Assembly: GCA_012270065.1 (NCBI GenBank)
Contig: JAAXJB010000122.1
Location: 1-64,000, forward strand
Reading direction: 5' to 3'
Origin: Rubripirellula sp.
GTDB lineage: Bacteria > Planctomycetota > Planctomycetia > Pirellulales > Pirellulaceae
Length of the DNA stretch: 64,000 bases
In this document: piece after piece, positions 46,911 to 56,127 of the stretch
Layout of the letters: each line of letters starts with the position of its first letter
Position numbering within the stretch: position 1 is the first letter of the stretch
Notes under the pieces: generated by a model
The model's input: only the letters and a program-made list of their open reading frames with translations
Databases searched by the model: none
What the model was told of the DNA's origin: nothing
Translations under genes and position numbers: made by a program

Positions 46911-47006
46911 CACTGATACACTGGAAGGGAGAGAAAGCACGGTTGGATAGTCCAAATTTCAGTGTTTTCCCCTATGACGGCAATCCCCTACGAAATTAAA
47001 TTGGCC

Positions 47007-48200
47007 ATGAACTGTCGTTTCACGCGATCTTGGATGATCGCGGTCATCCTCCTCATCTCAAGTAACTTGCCCTTGCTTCAGCGAGACTTGCATGCCCAGA
47101 TTCCGAATCAAATAAACGGCAGGGCTACCGGTGGAAGCATCCGAATCGCCACCTTCAATGCCTCACTTTATGGCAAAGAAGCCGGTCAAGTGCTTGCGCG
47201 ACTGCGTGGTGGAAAAAATCAGCAGGCAATCCAACTTGCAGCAATCGTTCAATCCATCCGGCCTGACATATTGCTGGTTAATGAAATCGATTACGACGAT
47301 GCTGGATTGACAGTCAATTCATTCGGCAAGCATTACCTGGAGGTTGGGCAGAATGGCTTGTCCGGTGTCAAATATCCGCATCGTTATGCCGTTCCCAGCA
47401 ACACCGGACAACTGAGTGGTCTGGACCTTGATGGCAACGGCGAGTCACGTGATGCCAATGATGCCTGGGGATACGGAGTTTACCCCGGACAATACGCCAT
47501 GGCCATTTACAGTCGTTTTCCGATCGTTGAATCCGGGATTCGTACTTTTCAGAAATATCGTTGGTCCCAATTACCCAACGCACTTCGACCGATGCTCCCC
47601 GGTTCAGACAAATCGTATTACAGCGACGAGGTCTGGGAAAAACTGAGACTCTCGAGTAAGAACCATGTTGATGTACCCATCCGTGTCGGAAAAAAGGTCA
47701 TACACATCCTCGCCAGTCACCCCACACCGCCAGTATTTGATGGACCCGACGATCACAATGGTTGTCGCAACCATGACGAAATCAAATTCTGGACGGATTA
47801 CCTGACAGGCCGCTCTTCAACCCATCTGATTGATGATCGAGGCACCGCGGGTGGCTTGTCGTCTGATGCCTCATTCATCATTGCTGGCGACTTGAATTCG
47901 GATCCTGTTCTGGGTGACAGTCGTCACTCAGCAATCAATCAGTTGCTGGAACACCCCAAAGTTCAGGATCCACAACCGACCAGCCCCGGCGCTGCCGAAT
48001 CGACTGGATCAAAGAACCCTTGCGCAACAGCAGATTTCGGCAAAGATCGTAAAATGCGTGTGGATTACGTTTTACCAAGTCGTGATTTTCTAATTCGCGG
48101 TAGCGGTGTTTTCTGGCCCACGACTCAAAACAGCGAATCTCGATGGATCAGGGCAACGGATCATCGTCTGGTCTGGATCGAGGTCGAACTGCAACCATGA
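47007..48200 (+). CDS. Secreted endonuclease/exonuclease/phosphatase-family protein
   Basis: A 397-residue exported hydrolase with a signal peptide (about residues 8-30, ending LHAQ). The EEP catalytic set is complete: Asn in IATFNAS, Glu in LLVNEID, His in LASHPTPP, Asp-Leu-Asn in IAGDLNSDP, and Asp-His in RATDHRLV. This makes it a likely active phosphoesterase, in contrast with the degenerate relative at 5679-6773. Substrate (nucleic acid, sphingomyelin-like lipid or other) is not evident. It overlaps the glycosyltransferase gene by 4 bases (ATGA), so they are coupled. The ATG at 47007 was chosen over upstream ones because it opens the signal peptide. Confidence 0.87.
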   Translation: MNCRFTRSWMIAVILLISSNLPLLQRDLHAQIPNQINGRATGGSIRIATFNASLYGKEAGQVLARLRGGKNQQAIQLAAIVQSIRPDILLVNEIDYDDAGLTVNSFGKHYLEVGQNGLSGVKYPHRYAVPSNTGQLSGLDLDGNGESRDANDAWGYGVYPGQYAMAIYSRFPIVESGIRTFQKYRWSQLPNALRPMLPGSDKSYYSDEVWEKLRLSSKNHVDVPIRVGKKVIHILASHPTPPVFDGPDDHNGCRNHDEIKFWTDYLTGRSSTHLIDDRGTAGGLSSDASFIIAGDLNSDPVLGDSRHSAINQLLEHPKVQDPQPTSPGAAESTGSKNPCATADFGKDRKMRVDYVLPSRDFLIRGSGVFWPTTQNSESRWIRATDHRLVWIEVELQP

Positions 48201-49348
48201 CCTGTCGTGTTCTATTCATGATCAGCTCAATGCGCGGCGGTGGCAGTGAGCGTCAGACATTATTGTTTTTGAAAAACCTGGATCGTTCACGATTCTCGCC
48301 CCATCTGTATTTGATGGAAAAAGCAGGGACGCTGTTACCCGACGTTCCTGAAGATATCCCTATTCACACTTTCGAGGATGTCCGTAAAGAACCTCTGGTT
48401 TACATGCCCGGCAGGATGATGAGGCAACAGGTGAGCCACCTGGAGGACTTATTGTCAACCGAGTCCATTGACGTGATCTATGACCGGACTTTTCACATGA
48501 CTTTGATCGCTGGCCCGGCTGGCCGCCGACAGAGCATTCCCCGTGTTTCCACCATTGTGAGCCCACCTGATCTTGCACTGCCACTGGTTGAAAAACGCTT
48601 TGTGCGCTTGAAGCGGCGCCGTCTCGCGAAGGCTTACCAAACGTCAAGCCAGATCCTGGCCGTCAGTAGAATCGCCGCAGAAGCCGCAAAGCAGTACTAC
48701 CAACTGCCGGCAGATTCGATTCTGGTCCTTCCAAACCCCGTCGACCCTGCGGAGTTGAATGTCAGTAACACAGGGCAGAATCGACGAGAGCCATCGTCGA
48801 CATTGAATCTGATATGCGTTGGACGGATGACGGAAGAGAAAGGCCATCATGATTTGATCAAGGCAATGATTCTGGCTCAAGCGAAGTGGCCAGATGGAAT
48901 GGGCGGAATCCATTTGCGACTGGTCGGCGATGGTCCCCTGCGGACGGATCTTGAATTGGCAGCCAAAGAAATCCAAAGCCCACATGCAGTCAATTTTTCC
49001 GGCGCCTTATCCGACGTTGGCCCAGGCATCGCAGGTGCCGATGCCCTCGTTCTTCCCTCACTTTTTGAGGGCATGCCCAATGTTGTCCTTGAAGCAATGG
49101 CACTCCAAACACCTGTCATCGCGACGCGGGCAGGAGGCACCATTGAATTGGAACGAAGTGAACCAACGATTCTTTGGGCGGAACCAGGAAACCCGGATTC
49201 TCTCGCAAATGCAATTCTCTCTTTTGCATCAGACCCTCGATCTTCGACGGCCCGTACTCAAGCTGCGACCCGGTTGATTACCGAACATCACAACATCAAT
49301 CAAACCTGCCGGACTCTTGAAAGTCACTTGCTGGCCGCATGCACCTGA
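48197..49348 (+). CDS. Glycosyltransferase, GT4 type
   Basis: A 383-residue GT-B fold enzyme. The N-terminal domain begins MTCRVLFMISSMRGGGSERQ, with the Gly-rich acceptor loop. The C-terminal donor domain carries LICVGRMTEEKGHHDLIKA, LRLVGDGPLR and the nucleotide-sugar motif LFEGMPNVVLEAMA. Start is the ATG overlapping the upstream stop by 4 bases. GT4 enzymes transfer sugars onto lipids, sugars or proteins in envelope polysaccharide synthesis; the acceptor is unknown. Located in the cytoplasm or at the membrane. Confidence 0.9.
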   Translation: MTCRVLFMISSMRGGGSERQTLLFLKNLDRSRFSPHLYLMEKAGTLLPDVPEDIPIHTFEDVRKEPLVYMPGRMMRQQVSHLEDLLSTESIDVIYDRTFHMTLIAGPAGRRQSIPRVSTIVSPPDLALPLVEKRFVRLKRRRLAKAYQTSSQILAVSRIAAEAAKQYYQLPADSILVLPNPVDPAELNVSNTGQNRREPSSTLNLICVGRMTEEKGHHDLIKAMILAQAKWPDGMGGIHLRLVGDGPLRTDLELAAKEIQSPHAVNFSGALSDVGPGIAGADALVLPSLFEGMPNVVLEAMALQTPVIATRAGGTIELERSEPTILWAEPGNPDSLANAILSFASDPRSSTARTQAATRLITEHHNINQTCRTLESHLLAACT

Positions 49349-49377
49349 ACCGCCACTGGCCGACAACGGCGTGCGTT

Positions 49378-50232
49378 TCAACCTGCAAGACTCTTCACAA
49401 ATGGAACAATATCTTTTTCGTAGGTAAAAGCGTTGTCCTCTCCCGTGTCCACGAATACCTTGACGACCTCTCCCTTGGCGTCATAAATCATGACGGCAGG
49501 GATCGAGATCAGCTTGGTACTCTTGTACACATCATCACTTGGAGTCCTGCTGATGTATGTCGGAAAACCAGTTGCTTTGACGCTTGTGAGAAACCCGGTA
49601 ACCCGTTCCTGATAATACTCCGGTGGTCGACTCTTACGGCCATCGTAATCCACGTCTACCGCAATGCATTGGACGTTCTTGCCCATGGCTTGATGCAAGG
49701 CGACAAGCCCGGGGAACTCCTCCAGACATGGCTCACAGGCGAGTGACCAGAAATCGACTACCGTGATGCGACCAACCGACTTGGCGAATTGATCGATTTC
49801 CTGCCAAGTAGCAAATTTGACCGTCGGAGGATCAATCGCACCAGTTGAAGAGGTTCCCAAATCTGGGGGAAGCTCGATTCCACCGTCAGCATCCTCGGCT
49901 GCCTCCTTCTCACCATCGGATGAAGCCTTTTCCAGATCCGAAGGCAATTTGAGCGTCCCAGGAGGATTTTCAGCCGTGGGACTCGCCGCAGCATCATCAG
50001 AAACGTCCCCGGATGAGCCATCGCCGGTAATGGAAAGATTTTGCGGACTCTGATCCTGATCAGCTGATAAAGAGTTTTCGGGAATCCCATTTTCCGTGCC
50101 AGCGTCTTCCGAGCCACCGTCTTCCGAGCCACCGCAGCCAGCGATCCACGGAACAAGAAACAGGACTACCAGAACATGGAAGTACCGAGACTTTTTAGAT
50201 TGTCTGCTTTGGGGGGTATTCACTCTCATCAC
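49378..50232 (-). CDS. TlpA/ResA-like thioredoxin lipoprotein
   Basis: A 284-residue lipoprotein. A signal peptide ends at the lipobox WIAGC (Cys33). A long acidic, low-complexity linker (Ser/Glu/Asp/Gly/Pro; about 34-135) includes short repeated GSED units. The thioredoxin fold follows from about residue 138 with the redox motif CEPC (Cys166-Cys169) after VVDFWSLA, and cis-Pro in SIPAVMIYD. It should act in the periplasm as a thiol-disulfide reductase, perhaps in cytochrome c maturation, which fits the heme proteins in this window, but that link is inference. Confidence 0.88.
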   Translation of the reverse strand: MMRVNTPQSRQSKKSRYFHVLVVLFLVPWIAGCGGSEDGGSEDAGTENGIPENSLSADQDQSPQNLSITGDGSSGDVSDDAAASPTAENPPGTLKLPSDLEKASSDGEKEAAEDADGGIELPPDLGTSSTGAIDPPTVKFATWQEIDQFAKSVGRITVVDFWSLACEPCLEEFPGLVALHQAMGKNVQCIAVDVDYDGRKSRPPEYYQERVTGFLTSVKATGFPTYISRTPSDDVYKSTKLISIPAVMIYDAKGEVVKVFVDTGEDNAFTYEKDIVPFVKSLAG

Positions 50233-50438
50233 TTAATCCTGTCGAAATGTAGATTCCATTGCCATCAGATTCCGCTTCGCTGGCGAACCAGAGACCTCGA
50301 TGGACCACCAGCAATCCCTACGACCCTTAAAACAAGACAAGAGATTCCCTGATGGAGGCCGCCTGATCGATTAAAGTGTAACGGGATAGGATCGTCCCAG
50401 GCACTCACTGATTTCACATTCAAGAGGAAAAAGGCAGC

Positions 50439-51068
50439 GTGGACGGGCAGATGTCAACAACCGAGCTTGTGATTGCTTCCAAAGCAGGTGATAACGAAGC
50501 TTTGGGCAAGCTGCTGGAGCAGTACCGAGGATATCTGCTCATGCTTGCACATCGCTACTTATCCGATCGCTTAAGGCGTCGGATCGATCCTGCAGATATT
50601 GTTCAACTGACTTACCTGGAAGCCAAACGTGACCTACCTGCATTTCGTGGCGCAACTCCTGCCGAATTCGCTGGTTGGCTTCGAGGAATGCTTAAGAATA
50701 ACGTTGCCACCGCGGTCACCCGTCATGTGACAACACAGAAACGGTCAATCCGTCGTGAGGTCGACGACTCTCCCGCTGCCGATCAAGGCTCTCAGGTAGG
50801 TGGCTGGATCCAGCAGTTACCCGGTAGCAAAACAAGTCCAAGCGGCGTGGTAATCCGCTCCGAGGCCGTCGTCGCCCTGATGAGTGCATTACACGAACTG
50901 CCGGAGACTCAGGCAGAAGCGATACGCCTCCGATACATGGAGGGGTTGCCTTTGTCGGAGATCGTCGAAAGGATGGGAAAATCTGACACCGCAGTGGCCG
51001 GTTTGCTGAAGCGTGGTCTTCAAAAACTTCGGGTTATCATGAAAAGTGAGGATAGCCCCTGGTTTTGA
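50439..51068 (+). CDS. ECF sigma factor (planctomycete type)
   Basis: A 209-residue RNA polymerase sigma factor. Sigma region 2 is at about residues 20-95 (YLSDRLRRRIDPADIVQLTYLEAKRD, ending GWLRGML) and region 4 at about 150-200 (LPETQAEAIRLRYMEGLPLSEIVERMGKSDTAVAGLLKRGL). GTG 50439 has AAGG at a good distance; ATG 50451 is an alternative. The next gene is a membrane Ser/Thr kinase. ECF-kinase pairs are typical of planctomycetes, with the kinase in place of an anti-sigma factor, possibly activating the sigma by phosphorylation (inference). Confidence 0.9.
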   Translation: MDGQMSTTELVIASKAGDNEALGKLLEQYRGYLLMLAHRYLSDRLRRRIDPADIVQLTYLEAKRDLPAFRGATPAEFAGWLRGMLKNNVATAVTRHVTTQKRSIRREVDDSPAADQGSQVGGWIQQLPGSKTSPSGVVIRSEAVVALMSALHELPETQAEAIRLRYMEGLPLSEIVERMGKSDTAVAGLLKRGLQKLRVIMKSEDSPWF

Positions 51069-51290
51069 GAGTTGAGAAGGACTGGATTGTTGCAAAATGT
51101 CCGGAAAAACGCCCATTCCAGCTATACTTGAGGGAGGGAAATCGAATCCTTTGCCAGCATGATCGGTGGTTGCCTCTTCCCGTGGATTCAGCGCGCCCCG
51201 TACCGTTCATTTTGAAGCCCATAACATGTGATGAGCAAACGAAAAGTCGTACGTCGGCTGCTACCGGCGATGCCAATGTCAGATTACTAA

Positions 51291-53456
51291 ATGTCCGAGT
51301 CACCACGCACAAATGATCCACTCGACGAAGCCTTTGCAGACTATCTGCGAATGTCCGATGCTGGTGAGATAGCAAGCCGCGAAGATTTTCTGAAGATGTT
51401 CCCCGACTTGGCGGACGAACTCAAAGAATTGATCGAAGCGGCTGATCTTTTTGGAGCGGTGAACCTGAATGGGCAACTTGCTGGATCCTCATCTGATGGC
51501 AAAGTAGCGTCTCAATCGCCGAACGCTGAAACCATCATCAGATCGGCCGGCAACCATTCCGCGTATGATGCGGATGCTACACTCCCCATGGCAAACCGTG
51601 AGCCGAATGACCACGGCCCAAGCTTGCCCTTCGACCTCGGCGACTATGTCCTCCAGCGCGAAATCGGTCGCGGTGGCATGGGGGTAGTCTATCTTGCCAA
51701 GCAGCATGAACTGGATCGTCAAGTCGCCATCAAAATGATCCGCAGTGGGATGCTTGCGGACGAAGGTGAGGTTCGCCGCTTTTACACGGAAGCACAGGCC
51801 GCTGCACGGCTAAGACACCGGGGGATTGTTGGTGTTCACCAATTCGGGCGTCGTGCCGGTCATCATTTCTTCTCGATGGAGTACATCCCCGGCACAGATC
51901 TTCAAAAAAAGATCAACTCCGGTTTACTGGATCCAAAGGAAGCTGCCAGATATGTGCGTGATGTTGCCAGAGCGATCCATCATGCTCATCAGAAAGGCGT
52001 TCTGCACCGAGATCTGAAACCAGCCAATGTTCTCATTGATGAACATGACCAGATTCATGTGACTGATTTTGGCCTGGCGAAACACATGGACTCCGACAGC
52101 AGCGTAACAGGCAGTGGAGCTGCGATTGGCACACCACATTACATGGCTCCCGAACAAGCCGGTGGCCATAGTGACCGGGTGTGCGCAGAAAGCGATGTTT
52201 ACTCGCTGGGCGCAATCCTGTTTGCCCTACTGACCGGACGCCCTCCCATCCAGGCAGACACGGTCGTCCAGACCCTGCTACAGGTGGTTCACGAACCCGC
52301 TCCGGCAGTCCGTGAGATTCGACCCGAAGTGCCGATCGACCTTGAAACCATCGTTGCCAAATGTCTGGAAAAAAATCCCGGCAAGCGATACGAGTCTGCA
52401 GAAAAACTTGCTGATGAATTAGACGCATTCATCGAAGACCGCCACATTGAGGCTCGTCCACGATCTCAGGTATTGAAAGCCTGGCATTGGCTTGAAGGTG
52501 TCCCGGTCGTCGGTGCACTTGCTGGTCGCCGTGTACTCCACTCGTCATCGACCCATCGCCGCTTTCAGGCTGCCATGCTGCTTGTCCTGTTGCTTACTCC
52601 AATCGTGGCGGTATCGATACAACTTGGCATCCAACACTGGCCGGATGCAATGCCGAAATCGATCAGCATCGCGGGCGGGGCACAAGATGGCAGGTACAGC
52701 GAAGTCGCAAAATTGATTTCTGAACAGATAAAGAAATCCCAACCCGACCTCAAAACAGCAATTCTTTCGACCCAAGGCTCCGAAGAAAATGCCAAACTGC
52801 TCATCGATGACGAAACAGACCTCGCGCTGATTCAAGCCGTCTCGATTCCGTCCAAAGAAGAACTGGCCCACGTTGCCCCTCTGTATTATGAACCAATCTA
52901 CGCACTGGCTCGCAAAGACTCCGGCATTGAGTCGATCCAGCAATTCAAGGACTGTCATGTTCTCCTGGGGCCACCAGGCAGCGGTTCCCGAGCCTGCATC
53001 GAACTGCTGATCAAAACTCTTCCGAACACGCTGGGAAACATCACGATCTCGTCTGAACCGTGGCAGGTTCTTCTCTCAGAAAACTCACCTTCGGCAGCAA
53101 TGTTATGCCTCGGACAAGCGAGCCCCTTTCTCGACAAGCTCAGAAAAGACGGGCGTTGGCGAGTTCTGGAGATCAACCCGGGCAAGGTCATTCATGCCTT
53201 TGACCGATATCCGCTGAAGGATGACATCACCAACGCATCAAGTCCGACGACGGTCCAAACCCTTGCCACTACCGCCATTCTCATGGCAAAACAGGACACA
53301 TCGGATGCACTCATCACAGCTGCTTTGGAGTCATGGTATTCTCTCGAAGATTCCACAAACCGGATCTCAATGAAAGAGGCAAGCCAGTGGACTGAACTTC
53401 GCTTGCATCCGGCTGCTGAACAATACTTCCGGGATCATGCTGAGGATCAAGAATGA
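51291..53456 (+). CDS. Membrane Ser/Thr kinase with external TAXI-like solute-binding domain
   Basis: A 721-residue protein. A short N-terminal region typical of planctomycete kinases leads to a complete kinase domain (about 118-385). It has the Gly-rich loop GRGGMGVVY, Lys148 in VAIK, Asp241 in HRDLKPAN, Asp259 in DFG and GTPHYMAPEQ. A single membrane helix spans ~427-447. The outer domain (about 457-700) begins ISIAGGAQDGRYSEVAKLI and continues with QGSEENAKLL, ADLALIQ-like and LLGPPGSGSR, as in TAXI-family periplasmic receptors of TRAP transporters. The likely mechanism is ligand binding outside controlling the kinase inside. It follows the ECF sigma gene by 222 bp and is probably its partner. 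Confidence 0.87.
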   Translation: MSESPRTNDPLDEAFADYLRMSDAGEIASREDFLKMFPDLADELKELIEAADLFGAVNLNGQLAGSSSDGKVASQSPNAETIIRSAGNHSAYDADATLPMANREPNDHGPSLPFDLGDYVLQREIGRGGMGVVYLAKQHELDRQVAIKMIRSGMLADEGEVRRFYTEAQAAARLRHRGIVGVHQFGRRAGHHFFSMEYIPGTDLQKKINSGLLDPKEAARYVRDVARAIHHAHQKGVLHRDLKPANVLIDEHDQIHVTDFGLAKHMDSDSSVTGSGAAIGTPHYMAPEQAGGHSDRVCAESDVYSLGAILFALLTGRPPIQADTVVQTLLQVVHEPAPAVREIRPEVPIDLETIVAKCLEKNPGKRYESAEKLADELDAFIEDRHIEARPRSQVLKAWHWLEGVPVVGALAGRRVLHSSSTHRRFQAAMLLVLLLTPIVAVSIQLGIQHWPDAMPKSISIAGGAQDGRYSEVAKLISEQIKKSQPDLKTAILSTQGSEENAKLLIDDETDLALIQAVSIPSKEELAHVAPLYYEPIYALARKDSGIESIQQFKDCHVLLGPPGSGSRACIELLIKTLPNTLGNITISSEPWQVLLSENSPSAAMLCLGQASPFLDKLRKDGRWRVLEINPGKVIHAFDRYPLKDDITNASSPTTVQTLATTAILMAKQDTSDALITAALESWYSLEDSTNRISMKEASQWTELRLHPAAEQYFRDHAEDQE

Positions 53457-53462
53457 ATCGGG

Positions 53463-55976
53463 TTACAGGATCGCAAGTGGATTCCGTTTTGATTCCAGCG
53501 TCCCTCGTGTAACCCCAACACGATTAGCAGCACGCAACTTTCGCCAAACTTCGTGGCCGCTGATCTGCTGTTTCAGCAATCTGGTGTACAACCCCACAAT
53601 CTCTTTGATCTGATCACCATCTTCCTCCAACAATTCAATGCGGAACCACTTCACGCCACGATGAAGCATGTCAGCTACCAGCTCAGCACCGCTTTGTGGA
53701 GTCGCGTTGTAAAGCGTATTGCGACATGCTACATCTGCCTGCAAGGTGTGTTCTGCTCCGACGCGATCTCTCAAGGCAACCAAATGCCTGTCGCATGGGC
53801 GTCCACAATTCGTTTTATTGGTACCCGGTGACAGCACGCTGCAGTAGACGCAGTGCTCCATATGGAACATGGGCATGTGCTGGTGAATCACCGTCTCGAT
53901 CCAGCCCGAAGGTATCGAGTCAATCAAGCCTAGTAGCTGGTCGCGGTTCAGATCGTACGACGCCGTCACGCGTGACGCACCTAAATCACGTATCCATTCT
54001 GCAGAACGGTGATTGGAAGCATTGAGCGAGAAGTCGGCAATTGTCTCGACACCAAGTTCATGAAAATGGTGCAGTGCGGCCAGATTTCGGGCGAGTACCA
54101 AATCAGGAGTATGGCGTTCCAGAATCCGTAGCAGGCCCATTTCACCGGGCTTCTGCATTCGCACCGAGGCCAATCCGACGCGAATGTCATTGCCCCGGCA
54201 GATCGAAACCGCTTCTCTGTAGTCGCGAACATCGTGAAAGTCCGTGTAGATCAGCTCAACACCCAAATCGCAAAGGACACGCAATTGCTGCAAATCACGA
54301 CACAGGATGGCCAAATGGGAATCGCCAGCATCTGGGAGATCTGCATTCACCGAGGCAGCAGGGATAGGGCTCAGCAGAGCGCGACCACGCTCGGGAGAAA
54401 CCTCTCGCGGCTGTGGTTCCTTCAGCAATCCATTCAATCGTTCGACTGCTTCTCGTCGCATCTGATTGAGCATCGCCATTGGAACCATGGGTTGCCCTTG
54501 AACCGTGACATCCAATTCGTCCAATTCAAAAAATGTACCACCCAAACGCCCCAGTTTTTCACGTAGCACCTGTGTTTCGATCGGTCGCTTTCTGGCCTTT
54601 TCCAGTGGTGTTTCGCCGCAAACATCTACTGTCAGGCCATTGCGCAAACTGGCTGTCAACGCAAGTGGCTTTCCAACAACCGCATGAACGTGCATCCGCA
54701 GAGGCTGCCTCCGCAAGGGGTCGTTCGAGCTGAATGTTTTCCGCAATCGGCGATTCAACTGCGGATCATCATTCTTGAAGACTCGATCACCTGGCTGCAC
54801 ATTCTGCCAGTCAATTTCGCCACGGCCAAATCCAATCCAGACAACATCAGATTCCGCAGCGTCGGTTGTCTTATTACCATCAGACCCAAGGATGGAATAG
54901 ATCCGGCCGCCCTGTTGAAGTTCATCTCCATCAGCTGTTTTGCATCCAATGGAAAGTCCATCACCCAAAGCAATTGGGGCAGCCAATCTGACCTGGGCAC
55001 GCTGGGCATCAATACGACGAACCCGCCCCAGCTCGATTCCACGTTTCGATGAATGTAGTCCTGGAACAAGCCGTTTGTGGTCGTTTCCCCCCAACCATCC
55101 CGGCGAGAAACCTCGGGAAAACGACAGCTCCATCTCGCGTTTTGCCTCTGCCGTCACTTCCACAGTTTGTTGATTGCAGGCTTGCGTGAGTGCTTTCCGG
55201 TAATGGCTTGTTATGTTGGCAACGTATTCGGGAGTCTTCAAACGCCCTTCAATTTTCAGGGACTTTACACCTGCTGCCACAAGTTCCTCGATGGCTGCAT
55301 ACCCAGCCAGATCCTGAGGACTCAACAGATAGCGTACGTCACCAAGATCACGCTGCTCGCCATCGCAAATCAATTCATAAGGTAAACGACAAGCCTGCGC
55401 ACATTGCCCACGATTTGCGCTACGCCCTCCCAACGACTCGCTGGTCAAACACTGTCCTGAATAGGCAACGCAGAGGGCACCATGAATGAATACCTCCAAA
55501 GGCATGTCGGTCGAGGCAGCAATCGCCTGAATTTCTTTCACCGACAATTCGCGTGCCAACACGACTCGTGCCAGCCCAAGTTTCTCGGCCACTTGAATCG
55601 TCTCGGAACTGGTCAAACTCATCTGCGTGGACGCATGAATTTCGAGTTCCGGACAAACCGCCCGAACCAGTCGGGCAACACCAAAATCCTGAACCAACAC
55701 GGCATCGATTCCCGCCAAAGCAATTTCCTTGACGACATCGACCAGAGGGGCCATTTCATCGGGAAAGACAAGCGTATTCATGGTGACGTAGCCACGTACC
55801 CCCCGGGAACGCAATAAATAACCGATCTCCATCAGATCGCTGACACCAAAATTCCTGGCCCGATGGCGTGCATTGAATCCACAATCCAAACCGAAGTAAA
55901 TTGCATCAGCGCCATTTTCGATTGCGGCATGCGCGCATTCCCAGTCGCCAGCGGGCGACAACAATTCAACGCTCAT
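53463..55976 (-). CDS. U32-family protein with DUF3656, RlhA-like
   Basis: An 837-residue protein from ATG 55976; the frame is open to 56075 but that region overlaps the terminator of the upstream gene. The first part is a U32 TIM-barrel domain (SVELLSPAG, YGALCVAYSGQC-like: IHGALCVAYSGQC) with four Cys in the CLTS..CAQAC region that should hold an iron-sulfur cluster. The central DUF3656 domain and a second C-terminal U32-like part match E. coli RlhA (YdcP), which hydroxylates C2501 of 23S rRNA. I infer the same type of rRNA modification. The gene converges with the Ser/Thr kinase, 6 bp apart. Confidence 0.85.
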   Translation of the reverse strand: MSVELLSPAGDWECAHAAIENGADAIYFGLDCGFNARHRARNFGVSDLMEIGYLLRSRGVRGYVTMNTLVFPDEMAPLVDVVKEIALAGIDAVLVQDFGVARLVRAVCPELEIHASTQMSLTSSETIQVAEKLGLARVVLARELSVKEIQAIAASTDMPLEVFIHGALCVAYSGQCLTSESLGGRSANRGQCAQACRLPYELICDGEQRDLGDVRYLLSPQDLAGYAAIEELVAAGVKSLKIEGRLKTPEYVANITSHYRKALTQACNQQTVEVTAEAKREMELSFSRGFSPGWLGGNDHKRLVPGLHSSKRGIELGRVRRIDAQRAQVRLAAPIALGDGLSIGCKTADGDELQQGGRIYSILGSDGNKTTDAAESDVVWIGFGRGEIDWQNVQPGDRVFKNDDPQLNRRLRKTFSSNDPLRRQPLRMHVHAVVGKPLALTASLRNGLTVDVCGETPLEKARKRPIETQVLREKLGRLGGTFFELDELDVTVQGQPMVPMAMLNQMRREAVERLNGLLKEPQPREVSPERGRALLSPIPAASVNADLPDAGDSHLAILCRDLQQLRVLCDLGVELIYTDFHDVRDYREAVSICRGNDIRVGLASVRMQKPGEMGLLRILERHTPDLVLARNLAALHHFHELGVETIADFSLNASNHRSAEWIRDLGASRVTASYDLNRDQLLGLIDSIPSGWIETVIHQHMPMFHMEHCVYCSVLSPGTNKTNCGRPCDRHLVALRDRVGAEHTLQADVACRNTLYNATPQSGAELVADMLHRGVKWFRIELLEEDGDQIKEIVGLYTRLLKQQISGHEVWRKLRAANRVGVTRGTLESKRNPLAIL

Positions 55977-56064
55977 ATTTTGATGCTTCTGGTGCAAACT
56001 CATCACCGCAGTATGACAAGCCAACGGCGCGAGGGAAACGTGCCACTTTCCAGATGAACCCATG

Positions 56065-56090
56065 AAAAAAGCCACGCCCGTGAGCGTGGC
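56065..56090 (-). terminator. Intrinsic terminator of the sigma-70 family gene
   Basis: On the minus strand a GCCACGC/GCGTGGC stem (7 bp; plus-strand arms 56071-56077 and 56084-56090, 6-base loop) is followed directly by six T (56065-56070). It lies 38 bp past the stop of the sigma gene. A textbook rho-independent terminator. Confidence 0.9.
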
Positions 56091-56127
56091 TTCGATGATT
56101 CGTCATTCCCATGCTGAATGGGATGGC

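Noticed and set aside
50100-50140. Short direct repeats in the TlpA lipoprotein gene
   Set aside because: They encode the Gly-Ser-Glu-Asp low-complexity linker and need no separate explanation.
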